Counted from the first letter of the stretch, positions 13,614 through 23,933 are shown. The stretch: DNA of 64,000 nt from Sediminibacterium sp. (GCA_016786865.1 JAEUVE010000018.1:1-64000); one strand, 5' to 3'. Notes: generated by a model not told the origin, from the letters alone. Numbers and translations: made by a program.

Positions 13614-16481
13614 TTATACGTAAGCGGAAACCGGCTCGCAGGTGCAGATCAGGTTTCTGTCTCCATGGGTATTGTTGACCCTGGCTACACTTGGCCAGAA
13701 CTTGTTGGCGGCTACATACGGCAGCGGGAATGCTGCGGTTGTTCTGCTGTAAGCGTGGTTCCATTCATTGGCACAAACCTCAGCCTGCGTATGTGGTGCA
13801 TTTTTCAGCGCGTTGTCTGCCTTGTCTGCTTCTCCTGCTTCGATGGCTTTGATTTCATGATAGATGGCGATCAGAGCATCGCAGAAACGATCCAGTTCAC
13901 CCTGATCTTCGCTCTCTGTTGGCTCGATCATGATGGTGCCCGGTACAGGGAAACTCATGGTTGGCGCATGGAAACCATAATCGATCAGGCGCTTTGCCAC
14001 ATCTTCCGCTTCTATACCGGCTGTTTGTTTAAACGGACGCAGGTCTACAATGAACTCGTGGGCGCAGGTGCCGTTCTTTCCGGTATATAAAATTTGGTAG
14101 TACTTCTCCAGTCTTGCTTTCATGTAGTTGGCATTCAGGATGGCATATTCTGTTGCCTTGCGAATACCTTCTGCTCCCAACATTTTAATGTAGGCATAGC
14201 TGATCAGCAAAATGCTTGCAGAACCAAACGGTGCAGCACTTACTGCATCCTTGTTTTTGTCGTAGCCGGTGATATGGCCGGGCAGGAACGGTGCCAGCAG
14301 ATCATTCACGCAGATAGGGCCCATGCCGGGACCACCTCCGCCATGCGGAATAGCAAATGTTTTGTGCAGATTCAGGTGACATACATCTGCTCCGATCATA
14401 CCTGGGCTGGTTAATCCTACCTGTGCATTCATGTTGGCGCCATCCATGTACACCAGGCCTCCGTTGGCATGAATGATGGCACAGATGTCTTTGATGGTTT
14501 CTTCGAACACACCGTGGGTAGAAGGATAGGTTACCATCAATGCACCCAGGTTGTCCTTGTATTGTTCTGCCTTGGCTTTCAGGTCGGCTACATCAATATT
14601 TCCGGCCTCATCACATTTCACTACCACCACTTTAAAGCCGGCCATAACAGCGCTGGCAGGATTGGTTCCATGTGCACTGATCGGAATCAGTACAATATTT
14701 CTGTGGTCGTCTTTGCGGCTCTTGTGATAATTGCGGATAGTAAGCAGTCCGGCATATTCGCCCTGTGCACCACTGTTGGGCTGGAGGCTGCAGGCGCTGA
14801 ATCCGGTAATGGCACAAAGGAATTGATTCAGTTCTTTGATAATCTGTTGGTATCCTGCAGTCTGACTGGAAGGTACAAACGGATGTACGGCTGCAAACTC
14901 AGGCCAGCTCACCGGAATCATTTCTGTTGCGGCATTCAGCTTCATGGTACAGCTTCCGAGGCTGATCATGCTGGTGTTCAGCGACAGGTCTTTGTTTTCC
15001 AGTTGCTTGATGTAACGCATCATCAGGCTCTCACTGTGATAGGTATTGAACACCGGATGGGTCAGGTAACTGCTTGTTCTGCTCAGCCCTGCAGGTATGG
15101 CTGTTGCACCTACTGTTGCTGCAGTGATTTTTTTACCTGCGCTCTTGCCTGTAGCTGCTTCAAAAATGGATACTATGTTATTGGCGTCTTCGATGCTGGT
15201 GGTTTCATCGATGCTGATGCCGATGCTGCCATCTTCAAAATACCGGAAATTGTGCTGATGCTGTTCTGCTGTTGCTTTCACTTTAGCGGTATCTGCACCT
15301 GCTATATGCAGGGTATCGAAGTAATGTGCATTGCTTTGTTTCAGGCCCAGTGCAGTAAGTGCTTTGGCTACAGCAACGGTGGTTTGGTGCACGATGGATG
15401 CAATGTTTTTTAATCCTTCTGCGCCATGGTATACGGCATACATGGCCGCCATGTTCGCCAGCAGGGCCTGTGCCGTACAGATATTGGAAGTGGCTTTTTC
15501 GCGTTTAATATGCTGCTCCCTGGTTTGTAATGCCATCCGCAGTGCACGGTTTCCTTTTGAATCGATGCTCACCCCGATCAGTCTTCCGGGCATGCCTCTT
15601 TTGAAATCGTCTGTTGTGGCAAAATAAGCCGCATGTGGTCCGCCAAATCCCATTGGTACACCAAATCTTTGTGCGGAACCTACTGCTACGTCTGCTCCCA
15701 GTTCTCCGGGAGGGGTTAACAGTGTCAGCGAAAGGATATCTGCAGCCATGATTACATAGGCGGATGCTGCGTGTACCTGCTCAATAAATCCGCGGTAATC
15801 TTCCACAGATCCGTTATTGGATGGGTATTGTACAATGGCTCCGAAATAAGTATCATCGATGGTGGCTGTGGCATAGTTGCCGGTTACCAGTTCTATACCA
15901 ATCGGTTCTGCCCTGGTGGCCAGTACCTGTTTGGTTTGTGGGAACAACTGCTCGTCTACAAACAGTTTTGGTTTGGTTATGGTGTCGGCTTTGTTGGCAT
16001 GGTGAAACAACATGGCCATTGCTTCTGCCGCTGCTGTTGCTTCATCCAGGAGGGAAGCGTTTGCAATTGGCAAACCGGTAAGGTCTGCGATCATAGTCTG
16101 GAAATTCAACAGGCTCTCCAGTCTTCCCTGAGAAATTTCTGCCTGGTAGGGCGTATATTGGGTATACCATCCCGGATTCTCAAAAATATTTCTGAGAATC
16201 ACGCTGGGGGTAATGGTTCCGTAATATCCTTGTCCGATATAGTTTTTGAACAATTGATTTTTGGACGCAATCTCCCTGAGTTTGGTCAGGTATTCAAACT
16301 CACTGATGGGGGCGGGAACATCCAGCGCCGATTTGATCCGGATACTATCGGGAACTGTTTTGCTGATCAGTGATTCAATCTCGTTTTCGTTGATGGTTTT
16401 CAGCATTTCAGCCAGTTCCTTTGCGTTAGGACCAATGTGCCGCTGCTGAAACCGGCTGGATTGTTGTTCAAATAAATTCAT
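13614..16481 (-). CDS. gcvP: Glycine dehydrogenase (decarboxylating), P-protein
   Basis: The 955-residue single-chain P-protein of the glycine cleavage system. It decarboxylates glycine on PLP and passes the aminomethyl group to the lipoyl H-protein. Both halves are present: an N-terminal half starting with RHIGPN, and a C-terminal half with the PLP lysine in [18 protein letters not shown] (about residue 700). The G-rich loop and length match bacterial fused P-proteins. gcvT and gcvH are not in the window. The promoter box lies at 16505-16512. Confidence 0.97.
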   Translation of the reverse strand: MNLFEQQSSRFQQRHIGPNAKELAEMLKTINENEIESLISKTVPDSIRIKSALDVPAPISEFEYLTKLREIASKNQLFKNYIGQGYYGTITPSVILRNIFENPGWYTQYTPYQAEISQGRLESLLNFQTMIADLTGLPIANASLLDEATAAAEAMAMLFHHANKADTITKPKLFVDEQLFPQTKQVLATRAEPIGIELVTGNYATATIDDTYFGAIVQYPSNNGSVEDYRGFIEQVHAASAYVIMAADILSLTLLTPPGELGADVAVGSAQRFGVPMGFGGPHAAYFATTDDFKRGMPGRLIGVSIDSKGNRALRMALQTREQHIKREKATSNICTAQALLANMAAMYAVYHGAEGLKNIASIVHQTTVAVAKALTALGLKQSNAHYFDTLHIAGADTAKVKATAEQHQHNFRYFEDGSIGISIDETTSIEDANNIVSIFEAATGKSAGKKITAATVGATAIPAGLSRTSSYLTHPVFNTYHSESLMMRYIKQLENKDLSLNTSMISLGSCTMKLNAATEMIPVSWPEFAAVHPFVPSSQTAGYQQIIKELNQFLCAITGFSACSLQPNSGAQGEYAGLLTIRNYHKSRKDDHRNIVLIPISAHGTNPASAVMAGFKVVVVKCDEAGNIDVADLKAKAEQYKDNLGALMVTYPSTHGVFEETIKDICAIIHANGGLVYMDGANMNAQVGLTSPGMIGADVCHLNLHKTFAIPHGGGGPGMGPICVNDLLAPFLPGHITGYDKNKDAVSAAPFGSASILLISYAYIKMLGAEGIRKATEYAILNANYMKARLEKYYQILYTGKNGTCAHEFIVDLRPFKQTAGIEAEDVAKRLIDYGFHAPTMSFPVPGTIMIEPTESEDQGELDRFCDALIAIYHEIKAIEAGEADKADNALKNAPHTQAEVCANEWNHAYSRTTAAFPLPYVAANKFWPSVARVNNTHGDRNLICTCEPVSAYV

Positions 16482-16504
16482 ATTCGGATCAATTTTTAGA
16501 ATCG

Positions 16505-16512
16505 CAAAGGTA
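16505..16512 (-). promoter_or_regulatory. Bacteroidota -7 promoter box (TACCTTTG) of gcvP
   Basis: An exact TAnnTTTG on the minus strand, 23 bases upstream of the gcvP ATG. No convincing -33 box could be assigned. Confidence 0.5.
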
Positions 16513-16649
16513 CAATGATCCCGCAGGATTTTTTTTCTGTTTTGTTAACAGTGGGGGATAGCATGTTGTTTGAATTACCTACCTTAGCGGTTAACCGGTG
16601 AACCAGCTTCATTACCGGCCTGTGTACCTGTAACACTTTAAGCCTTCAC

Positions 16650-17135
16650 GTGGAAGATCTACAACTCTTGGAAAATTGGGAAAAGAAAAGCGCTGAGCAC
16701 CAGAAGCTGTACAAAAACTGGCTCAGCAGGGTCAATAAGAACAAAGTGCTGAAACAGCTGCCCGAATTGCACGAAGCGGCATTTGAAAAAATTGATTGCC
16801 TCACCTGCGCCAATTGCTGCAAAAATTATTCTCCCCGGTTCAAAACCCCGGATATCAAACGCATCAGCAAATACCTCGGCATGAAGGAAGGTGTTTTCAT
16901 CGAAACCTATCTGAACCTCGATTCCGACGGCGATTATGTGGTGCGCTCCACGCCCTGCCCGTTCCTGGGAGCAGACAATTACTGTTCCATCTACGATCAC
17001 AGGCCTTCCGACTGTCAGCGGTTTCCGTATACAGACGAAGATGTGTTGATTAAAAGGCCGCAGATTACCCTAAAAAATTCCACATTCTGTCCGGCCGTGT
17101 ATTATGTGCTGGAGAAGCTGATGGCCAATGGTTAG
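16650..17135 (+). CDS. YkgJ-family cysteine-cluster protein
   Basis: 161 residues starting at GTG (16650). Its conserved cysteines are arranged as CLTCANCC (50-57), then C in TPCPFL, YCSIYDHRPSDCQRFP and FCPAV, the signature of the YkgJ/Fe-S-type family, which probably binds a zinc or iron-sulphur centre. Function of the family is unknown. The N-terminal 45 residues form a charged helix. Its 3' end overlaps that of the convergent MFS gene by 4 bases. Confidence 0.8.
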   Translation: MEDLQLLENWEKKSAEHQKLYKNWLSRVNKNKVLKQLPELHEAAFEKIDCLTCANCCKNYSPRFKTPDIKRISKYLGMKEGVFIETYLNLDSDGDYVVRSTPCPFLGADNYCSIYDHRPSDCQRFPYTDEDVLIKRPQITLKNSTFCPAVYYVLEKLMANG

Positions 17136-18379
17136 TATTCCATCTTTCTGAGCTTGGGGGCTTTAACCCAGGTGGCGGCTACTACCAGTAAAGTCATACA
17201 TCCGCCAAATACCACAGAGGGAACTACCCCCAGCAATTTGGCTGCCATGCCGCTTTCGAACTGTCCCAGTTCATTGCTGCTGTTCACAAACATGGAGTTC
17301 ACGCTCATGACCCTGCCGCGCATGTGATCGGGTGTGCGTACCTGTACAATGGTTCCGCGGATGATCATACTGATTCCATCAAGTATGCCACTCAGCACCA
17401 GCACGGCAAAAGAGAGCCAGAAAGATTTGGATAAGCCGAATATGATTACACATAGCCCGAAGCCGCCCACAGCATACAAGAGCTTTTTACCCTGTGCTGT
17501 TTTCAGCGGAAAGAAGGTCATGGTTACGATGATGATGATGGAACCAATGTCTGCTGCTGCGTTCAGCCAGCCGAATCCGATGGGGCCTACCTGCAGTATG
17601 TCTTTGGCAAATACGGGGATCATGGCTACCGCACCACCAAAGAATACTGCAAACAGATCCAGGGTTAACACGCCCAGCAATTCCTTGGTTTTGTACACAT
17701 AATCCAATCCTTCTCGTACACTGGCCCAACCAGTTTTTTCTCCTTTCCTGTTCAGGGCAGGTTTGGGTTTGGTATGGTACATATTGATAAAACCTGCTGC
17801 GATCATGGCGCAGATGATGCCCAGCGAAGGGGTATTACCCAATACAGCAATCAGAAAGCCTACCGTAGCATGCCCTGTAACTGAAGCAGACAACCATATG
17901 CCCTGGTTCCAGGTAATGGCATTCTGCAAATGTTCCCTGGGCACAATGGATGCCACCATGGTACCAAACAGGGGGCCTGTAAATGAACGGATGATGCCGG
18001 TGATGAATATAACTACATAAATACTGAAGGCAATCCAGTGATTGCTCAATTGTGTTGCAGTGTATCGGGTAGACAGGAGGAGCAGCAACATCACACAGCC
18101 AATGTAAAAGCCTACCCCTTTCAGCAACAGTTTTCTTTTTTCACTGATATCGATCACATGTCCTGCATACAAAGCGAGTGATACGGCCGGAATTACTTCC
18201 GATAAGCCAATCAGTCCTATGGCAAAGGGGTCGTTGGTGAGCTCGTAGATCCACCATCCCACCAGGGTCCCCATCATCCTTAATCCCATGATGAACAGGA
18301 AGCGTCCGATCATCAGATACCGGTATTCCGGTATCCGCATTGCTGCAAATGGATCGGACTGAATAATTTGTTTACTCAT
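17132..18379 (-). CDS. MFS transporter (EntS-like/MFS_3 type)
   Basis: 415 residues with about 12 predicted membrane helices. The N-terminal half reads RYLMIGRFLFIMGLRMMGTLVGWWIYELTNDPFAIGLIGLSEVIP, close in pattern to the MFS_3/enterobactin-exporter branch, including the cytoplasmic loop after helix 2 (AGHVIDISEKRKLL). It is predicted to be an inner-membrane exporter of unknown substrate. Its start overlaps the stop of the kinase gene by 4 bases, so the two are translationally coupled. Confidence 0.82.
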   Translation of the reverse strand: MSKQIIQSDPFAAMRIPEYRYLMIGRFLFIMGLRMMGTLVGWWIYELTNDPFAIGLIGLSEVIPAVSLALYAGHVIDISEKRKLLLKGVGFYIGCVMLLLLLSTRYTATQLSNHWIAFSIYVVIFITGIIRSFTGPLFGTMVASIVPREHLQNAITWNQGIWLSASVTGHATVGFLIAVLGNTPSLGIICAMIAAGFINMYHTKPKPALNRKGEKTGWASVREGLDYVYKTKELLGVLTLDLFAVFFGGAVAMIPVFAKDILQVGPIGFGWLNAAADIGSIIIIVTMTFFPLKTAQGKKLLYAVGGFGLCVIIFGLSKSFWLSFAVLVLSGILDGISMIIRGTIVQVRTPDHMRGRVMSVNSMFVNSSNELGQFESGMAAKLLGVVPSVVFGGCMTLLVVAATWVKAPKLRKMEY

Positions 18380-19008
18380 GGAAGCGTAAAATAATGTTGC
18401 CCTTCTTCATAATCGTTTTCCAACGCATCCAGAATTACCTTCATGTGTGCTTCATTCCCGAGGAAATCGGCATTGCTGGCATCTACAAACAGGGTTTTGA
18501 TATTGTGTTGTTTAATATAATGCGTATAGGTCTCCTGAATGTTAAACAGGTACTCGTCCGGAATAGACTGTTCAAAGGAACGGTTTCTTTTTTTGATGTT
18601 CTGCTGCAGCTTGCTCACCGGTGCATGCAGGTAAATGAGTATATCCGGGAATACCAGTTGCTGGTGGATGATATCGAACAGTTTCTGGTACAGCCGGAAT
18701 TCTTCTTCGGGCAGGTTTACTTTGGCAAACAACAAACATTTGGTAAACAGGTAATCCGAAACAGTCACTGTTTGGAACATGTCTTTGGTATGGACCATTT
18801 CCTTGAGCTGTTTATATCGTTCTGCCATAAAAAACAACTCCAGCGGAAATGCATATTGTGCCGGATTCTCGTAAAACTTGGGTAAAAAGGGGTTTTCTGC
18901 AAACTCTTCCAGGATCAGTCTTGCGTTCAGTCGCTGCGAAAGCAGGTTGGCCAGTGTGGTTTTACCCGCGCCGATATTCCCCTCGATAGTGATAAATTGA
19001 TGCTTCAT
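18376..19008 (-). CDS. Deoxynucleoside kinase
   Basis: 210 residues with the P-loop GNIGAGKTT (10-18), the ERS-like/LID region KKRNRSFEQ and the substrate Glu in LEEFAENPF. This is the deoxyadenosine/deoxyguanosine-kinase-type family that phosphorylates salvaged deoxynucleosides. The exact base preference cannot be read. It sits between folK and the MFS gene, with a 43-base gap from folK and a 4-base overlap with the MFS gene, as one minus-strand operon. Confidence 0.9.
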   Translation of the reverse strand: MKHQFITIEGNIGAGKTTLANLLSQRLNARLILEEFAENPFLPKFYENPAQYAFPLELFFMAERYKQLKEMVHTKDMFQTVTVSDYLFTKCLLFAKVNLPEEEFRLYQKLFDIIHQQLVFPDILIYLHAPVSKLQQNIKKRNRSFEQSIPDEYLFNIQETYTHYIKQHNIKTLFVDASNADFLGNEAHMKVILDALENDYEEGQHYFTLP

Positions 19009-19051
19009 GAATTCTTACTGGTCGGGTCAAAATTAACCGTAGCGGCCGCAC

Positions 19052-19537
19052 TTACTGTAATTTTTTTTGCACATCGGAATCGTCGGTGCATTCGAGCAGC
19101 AATTCCTGCACGGTTTTATGCAAAACAGGATGCAGCAGGGAAGGAGCTATTTCCGCCAGCGGGGTAAGGGCAAAACGTCTTTGCGGTAATGCAGGATGGG
19201 GCAGGTTCAGGATAGGCCGCTCCATTATTACCTGATCGTAGAGCAAAATGTCCAGATCAATGATTCTCGGGCCGTAGCGGGCATCCCGGACCCTTCCCAT
19301 AGCAGCTTCTATCTCCAGCAATTCACGCATCAGTTCCTCCGGGTTCAGGCTGGTTTCCACCGCTATGGCCTGGTTCAGAAATGCCGGCTGATCCAGCAAT
19401 CCCCAGGGCGCAGTTTCGTACAAAGAAGAAAAGGCAATGATTTTACCGCAACTTTGTGCGATCCGTGCGTTGGCTTTTTGCAGGCTCGATGCGCGGTCCC
19501 CCAGATTGCTGCCAGTAAGTAAATAAGCTGTACCCAT
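19052..19537 (-). CDS. folK: 2-amino-4-hydroxy-6-hydroxymethyldihydropteridine diphosphokinase
   Basis: 161 residues. HPPK hallmarks are GSNLGDR near the N terminus, ETAPWGLLDQPAFLNQA for the pterin pocket, and GRVRDARYGPRIIDLDILLYD, with the two Asp that bind Mg-ATP. It transfers pyrophosphate to hydroxymethyl-dihydropterin in folate synthesis. First gene of the folK/kinase/MFS operon, divergent from sppA. folB and folP are not here. Confidence 0.95.
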   Translation of the reverse strand: MGTAYLLTGSNLGDRASSLQKANARIAQSCGKIIAFSSLYETAPWGLLDQPAFLNQAIAVETSLNPEELMRELLEIEAAMGRVRDARYGPRIIDLDILLYDQVIMERPILNLPHPALPQRRFALTPLAEIAPSLLHPVLHKTVQELLLECTDDSDVQKKLQ

Positions 19538-19590
19538 AAATTGGTGGTGTAAAAGGGTTCAAATATCTTTAATAATTGAATAGCTCCATC

Positions 19591-21348
19591 ATGAAAGGAT
19601 TTTTTAAAATTGTTTTAGCCACACTCTTTGCCCTGATCATCTTTACCGTTATTGGTATTTTCATACTCATTGGTCTTATTTCCAGCGCTTCCATGTCGGA
19701 CAAGCCGGTGGTCGGTTCCCGTGCAGTACTTGTTTTGAACCTCAATAAAGAATTTAAAGAACAACATCAGGAACACATCTTCGATGCACTCATGGACGAT
19801 TCAAGTGAAGACCTTCCTTCCTTGTACGAAACCATTCGCTTAATTCAGCATGCCCGTACTGATTCTTCCATCAAAGGGATTTATGTACAGTGTGGCAGCA
19901 ATGCCAACGGTTATGCAGCCAGCGAAGAAATCAGGAATGCCCTCACCGATTTTAAAAAATCCGGAAAGTTTGTAGTTGCTTACGGAGAAGTGATTACACA
20001 AAACGCTTATTACATTGGTAGTGCAGCCGATGAAGTGTATTGCAATCCGCAGGGTGGCGTTGAATGGGCCGGTATGCATACCAGCCTGTATTTTATGAAG
20101 GGTACCCTCGATAAGCTCGATATTCAGCCGCAGATATTTTATGCGGGTAAATTCAAGAGCGCCACAGAGCCTTTAAGGGAAACGCAAATGACCGATGCAA
20201 ACAAACTGCAAACCGGTGTATGGCTGGGTGAACTTTATAACAACCTGCTGAAAATAACGGCTGCTTCCAGAAAGAAAGACACGGCTTATCTGCGCAACCT
20301 TGCGGTAACCGGTGCCGTGCTTACCGCCAATGATGCGTTTAAATATGGTTTGGTGGACGGCCTCAAATACGACGATGAAGTAAAATCGATCCTGCTGAGA
20401 AAACTGAGGCAGGGAAATAAGGAGTCGATCAATTTTGTGAGCCTTGGTAATTATAAAGCTGCTTCGGATTATAAAAAATCCGGCAGTTCCAAAATTGCAC
20501 TGGTTTATGCCGATGGCAGTATTGTTTCCGGTGAAGGCAGCAACGAAGAGATCGGCAGCGAAAAATTTAGGGATATCCTCCGTAAAATCAGGCTGGACGA
20601 AGATGTACGTGCCGTGGTATTTCGCGTGAATTCTCCCGGTGGAAGCGCCCTCGCCAGTGAAGTGATCTGGAGAGAAATCAGCCTGCTGCGTAAAGAGAAA
20701 CCTGTGGTAGTGAGCATGGGTAATGTGGCTGCTTCCGGCGGGTATTATATTGCCTGCAATGCCGATTCTGTATTTGCCAATGCAAATACCATTACGGGTT
20801 CCATTGGAGTGTTTACCGTTATACCCAACATGCAGTCGTTCTTTAAAAATAAATTGGGTGTTACGTTCGACGGGGTTAAAACAGCACCTTACGCCGATAT
20901 GGGTGGTATTGACCGACCGCTGACCGAACCCGAAAAAAGATTTGTACAGGCTTCTGTAGATACCATTTACCATGTATTTAAAACAAGGGTTGCTGCAGGA
21001 AGAAGGTTGAAGATGGATAAAGTAGACAGCCTGGCGCAGGGCAGGGTTTGGACCGGTGCTCATGCAAGAGAGAACCAATTGGTAGATCGTATCGGCAGTC
21101 TTCAGGATGCCGTGGAGTCTGCAGCCAAGATGGCTAAAGTGGGCAGCGATTACCGCCTGAGAACCTATCCGGAGCGCAAGAGCCTGCTGGAACAGCTCAT
21201 GAGCAATTACAAAAAGACCATCAGCGACCGGCTGATCTCCGGCCAGTTCGGTACGGAAGAACTAAATGTGCTGAAAGAATTGAAACAGGTAAAAGAGATG
21301 AATGGGGTTCCGCAGGCCAGGTTGCCGTTCCTGCTTTCGGTTCATTGA
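19591..21348 (+). CDS. sppA: Signal peptide peptidase SppA (67K type)
   Basis: 585 residues with one N-terminal membrane helix (about 7-30) and two tandem Clp-like S49 domains. The general-base Lys is in GKFKSATEPLRETQMT in the first half, and the nucleophile Ser is in SPGGSALASEV in the second. It degrades cleaved signal peptides from the periplasmic side of the inner membrane. The ATG at 19591 is preferred over an in-frame TTG at 19576, which lies in the presumed promoter (tatcttta, one mismatch from the -7 consensus). Confidence 0.93.
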   Translation: MKGFFKIVLATLFALIIFTVIGIFILIGLISSASMSDKPVVGSRAVLVLNLNKEFKEQHQEHIFDALMDDSSEDLPSLYETIRLIQHARTDSSIKGIYVQCGSNANGYAASEEIRNALTDFKKSGKFVVAYGEVITQNAYYIGSAADEVYCNPQGGVEWAGMHTSLYFMKGTLDKLDIQPQIFYAGKFKSATEPLRETQMTDANKLQTGVWLGELYNNLLKITAASRKKDTAYLRNLAVTGAVLTANDAFKYGLVDGLKYDDEVKSILLRKLRQGNKESINFVSLGNYKAASDYKKSGSSKIALVYADGSIVSGEGSNEEIGSEKFRDILRKIRLDEDVRAVVFRVNSPGGSALASEVIWREISLLRKEKPVVVSMGNVAASGGYYIACNADSVFANANTITGSIGVFTVIPNMQSFFKNKLGVTFDGVKTAPYADMGGIDRPLTEPEKRFVQASVDTIYHVFKTRVAAGRRLKMDKVDSLAQGRVWTGAHARENQLVDRIGSLQDAVESAAKMAKVGSDYRLRTYPERKSLLEQLMSNYKKTISDRLISGQFGTEELNVLKELKQVKEMNGVPQARLPFLLSVH

Positions 21349-21358
21349 ATCTTTTAAA

Positions 21359-21366
21359 TAGATTTG
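21359..21366 (+). promoter_or_regulatory. Bacteroidota -7 promoter box (TAGATTTG)
   Basis: An exact TAnnTTTG starting 10 bases after the sppA stop and 18 bases before the permease ATG. It shows that the permease/SRPBCC pair can be transcribed on its own and rules out the in-frame TTG at 21364, which lies inside the box. Confidence 0.6.
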
Positions 21367-21384
21367 CAGCTTAATTTCTTGTTC

Positions 21385-22491
21385 ATGCAAAAAGGGTACA
21401 GTCAGTTCACTGCCATGCTCGCCATTACCAGAGCCAGCCTACGGTCTATTTTACGAAGCCCTTCTGCAGTAGTTTTCAGCATTGCCTTTCCCATGGTATT
21501 TATCCTGGTATTTGGTTTTTTGGGCAATGGCGGTAAAGTATCTGTAAGCGTTGCTGTTGCTCCCGACAGCGATACGGCCAATCCGGTGTATGCCGCTTTG
21601 AAAAATATTTCCGGACTGAAGATTATCCGGAAAGATCGGCAGGTAGTAAAGGAGGAGCTGGAGAAAGGGCGGATCACGGCCTTGATCAGTATCCGGTCTT
21701 CGGGTCAGGCCAATGCTCCTTATACCATCAGCCTCACCAGTTCCGAGGCAGTTCAGCCGCAGAACATCGAAGTGCTTCAATCCATTTTGAACGCCGTGAT
21801 TGCGGAGATCAACCGCAGCAACTATCCCAACAATCCAACCATTGCCCATATTAGCAAGGAAGTGAAGAAAGTACCTGGCAGGGCCTACCGCACCATCGAT
21901 TTTATTCTGCCCGGCCAATTGGGTTTTTCGCTGCTCAGCTCTGGTGTGTTCGGCGTAGCCTTCCTCTTCTTTAACCTGCGCCAGCAATTGGTTCTGAAGC
22001 GTTTTTTTGCTACCCCGGTACAACGTCCTTATATCATTTTGGGAGAAGCCCTGAGCCGGGTGATTTTTCAGATGTTCACCGCCATTGTAATTATTGCAGT
22101 GGGCTATTTTGCCTTTCATTTTACCCTGGTGAACGGATTGGTCACTTTTCTGAACATTATGGTGCTTAGTTTTATTGCCCTGCTGCTTTTCATGGGTTTT
22201 GGCTTTATTGTAAGCAGTGTTGCCAAAACAGAAAGCACCATTCCGCCCTTTGCCAACCTGATTACCCTGCCTCAGTTTTTACTGGCAGGTACTTTTTTTC
22301 CGGTGGAATCTTTTCCGGGCTGGCTACAACCCATATGTAACATCATGCCGCTGACGCATTTCAACAATGCCATGCGGAACATTGCTTTTGAAGGAATGGG
22401 ATTGTGGGATGCTTCCAAAGAACTGGGTGTGCTGGGTATCTGGATTGTGATTGTGTATGCAGTGGCTTTTAAAACCTTTAAATGGGAATAA
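21385..22491 (+). CDS. ABC-2 type transporter permease
   Basis: 368 residues with one membrane helix at about 28-48, a periplasmic domain (50-170), then five helices, ending in the ABC-2 fold (PGQLGFSLLSSGVFGVAFLFF, LLAGTFFPVESFPGWLQPI). This is the DrrB/YhhJ-like exporter architecture. The ATPase subunit that should power it is not encoded nearby, so it must pair with a distant one. It is followed after 3 bases by an SRPBCC-like gene. Confidence 0.85.
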   Translation: MQKGYSQFTAMLAITRASLRSILRSPSAVVFSIAFPMVFILVFGFLGNGGKVSVSVAVAPDSDTANPVYAALKNISGLKIIRKDRQVVKEELEKGRITALISIRSSGQANAPYTISLTSSEAVQPQNIEVLQSILNAVIAEINRSNYPNNPTIAHISKEVKKVPGRAYRTIDFILPGQLGFSLLSSGVFGVAFLFFNLRQQLVLKRFFATPVQRPYIILGEALSRVIFQMFTAIVIIAVGYFAFHFTLVNGLVTFLNIMVLSFIALLLFMGFGFIVSSVAKTESTIPPFANLITLPQFLLAGTFFPVESFPGWLQPICNIMPLTHFNNAMRNIAFEGMGLWDASKELGVLGIWIVIVYAVAFKTFKWE

Positions 22492-22494
22492 CTT

Positions 22495-22998
22495 ATGCGT
22501 TTCATCAAGTTGGGTTTAATTAGTGTAGTGGTTTTGGTGTTGCTGGCATCTGCCTTTAGCCTGGTGATTCCATCCACCGTAATTGTTTCGCGTGCCGTAG
22601 ACATCCGTTCCTACAAACAACCTGTATACCAGCTGGTCGGCAGCCTGGATCAATGGCATAACTGGGTAGAAGGAATGAACAGTGCTGCCGTAAAAGTATA
22701 CAATGCCGATTCTGCCCAACTCGCCAAAACCACCGTGGTGGTGCAACAGCGTACAGACAGTACCATCATCAGCAAGTGGTCCAATCCCGGTTCCGCAGAT
22801 CAGGTGAGCACCATCCGTCTGATTGCCGACAGTGCAAACAAAGTGGTGGTGGTTCAATGGCAGTTTGTACAACAGGTAAAATGGTATCCCTGGGAAAAAA
22901 TCAGCTCCATGATGAACGATAAAATCATCGGTACCATGATCGAGAAAAACCTGGCTACCCTGAAGCAAAATGTTGAAGCAGGCAATACTTCCAATTAA
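22495..22998 (+). CDS. Membrane-anchored SRPBCC-like protein
   Basis: 167 residues. Helix 5-27 is a membrane anchor or uncleaved signal, followed by a domain with the pattern of polyketide-cyclase/START-like proteins (VSRAVDI, YQLVGSLDQWHNWVEGM, then TIISKWSNPGSADQVSTIRL and the C-terminal long helix IIGTMIEKNLATLKQNVE). Such folds bind hydrophobic ligands; the ligand is unknown. It begins 3 bases after the ABC-2 permease stop and converges with queG, whose 3' end overlaps by 4 bases. Confidence 0.65.
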   Translation: MRFIKLGLISVVVLVLLASAFSLVIPSTVIVSRAVDIRSYKQPVYQLVGSLDQWHNWVEGMNSAAVKVYNADSAQLAKTTVVVQQRTDSTIISKWSNPGSADQVSTIRLIADSANKVVVVQWQFVQQVKWYPWEKISSMMNDKIIGTMIEKNLATLKQNVEAGNTSN

Positions 22999-23933
22999 TC
23001 GGTACTACTTTCTATGAAATGAAGGTTTCTCCGGATACCCGCATATTTGGAGCGCTTCAACGGACTCTCCTTAAAAATTTGTTTGAATTGTACTTCGGTC
23101 ATTTCTTCCCAGTCTGCATGCCGCAGGTTTAAAATTTCCGGTATGGGTGTAAAGCCCGGTTCCTGACTGGGTTTACTAAAGCGGTTCCATGGGCAAACAT
23201 CCTGGCACACATCGCAGCCAAACATCCAGTTGCCAAAGCGTCCCTTCATATTATCGGGGATCAGTGCATCCTTGAGTTCTATGGTAAAATAGCTGATACA
23301 CTTACTGCCGTTGATGACTTTATTCGGCTCAATGGCTTCGGTAGGGCAACTGCTGATGCATTTGTTGCAGGAACCACAATAGTCTTTTGCGTAGGGGTCA
23401 TCATAGGTCAGTTCCAGGTCTACGATCAGGGTAGCAATGAAAAAAAACGATCCCTGTTGCTTGTGAATCAGGTTGCCGTTTTTGCCGATCCATCCCAGTC
23501 CGCTTCGCTGTGCCCAGCTTCGTTCCAGCACCGGTGCAGAATCCACAAATCCTCTGCCGCTGAACTGTCCGATATGGGTTTGTGCTTTGTGCATGAACTG
23601 CCGCAACTGATCCCGGATCAACTCGTGGTAATCCTTTCCCCATGCATATTTGGCAATGTTTGGCGTGCCGGGTTCTTGCGCTGCTGACGGAAAATAATTT
23701 TTCAGTAAGGTAATCACGGATCGGGCGCCCGGCACCAGTTTCTGCGGATCAATTCGCAGATCAAAATGGTTCTCCATGTATTGCATCTTTCCCTGCATTC
23801 CTTTTGCCAGCCAGTTTTCCAGCCGTCTGGCGTCCTCATCCAGCTGCACTGCTTTGGCAATACCACAGTGATCAAAGCCCAACTGCCGGGACAGTTGTTT
23901 CAGGTATTGGGAGTGCTGCTGTACGCGTAACAT
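22995..23933 (-). CDS. queG: Epoxyqueuosine reductase
   Basis: 312 residues. A cobalamin-binding N-terminal domain (GFDHCGIAKA) is followed by two [4Fe-4S] ferredoxin-like clusters: CGSCNKCISSCPTEAI with C in SKCISYF, and CDVCQDVCPW. This is QueG, which carries out the last step of queuosine synthesis in tRNA. Shorter than the E. coli protein because it lacks the C-terminal HEAT-like extension, as is common. It is monocistronic or weakly coupled to the serine hydrolase upstream (19-base gap). Confidence 0.93.
   Translation of the reverse strand: MLRVQQHSQYLKQLSRQLGFDHCGIAKAVQLDEDARRLENWLAKGMQGKMQYMENHFDLRIDPQKLVPGARSVITLLKNYFPSAAQEPGTPNIAKYAWGKDYHELIRDQLRQFMHKAQTHIGQFSGRGFVDSAPVLERSWAQRSGLGWIGKNGNLIHKQQGSFFFIATLIVDLELTYDDPYAKDYCGSCNKCISSCPTEAIEPNKVINGSKCISYFTIELKDALIPDNMKGRFGNWMFGCDVCQDVCPWNRFSKPSQEPGFTPIPEILNLRHADWEEMTEVQFKQIFKESPLKRSKYAGIRRNLHFIESSTD

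Noticed and set aside
14469-15413. 314-codon plus-strand frame
   Set aside because: Antisense shadow of gcvP; Cys-rich low-information protein.
20173-21078. 301-codon minus-strand frame
   Set aside because: Antisense to sppA; no recognisable domain.
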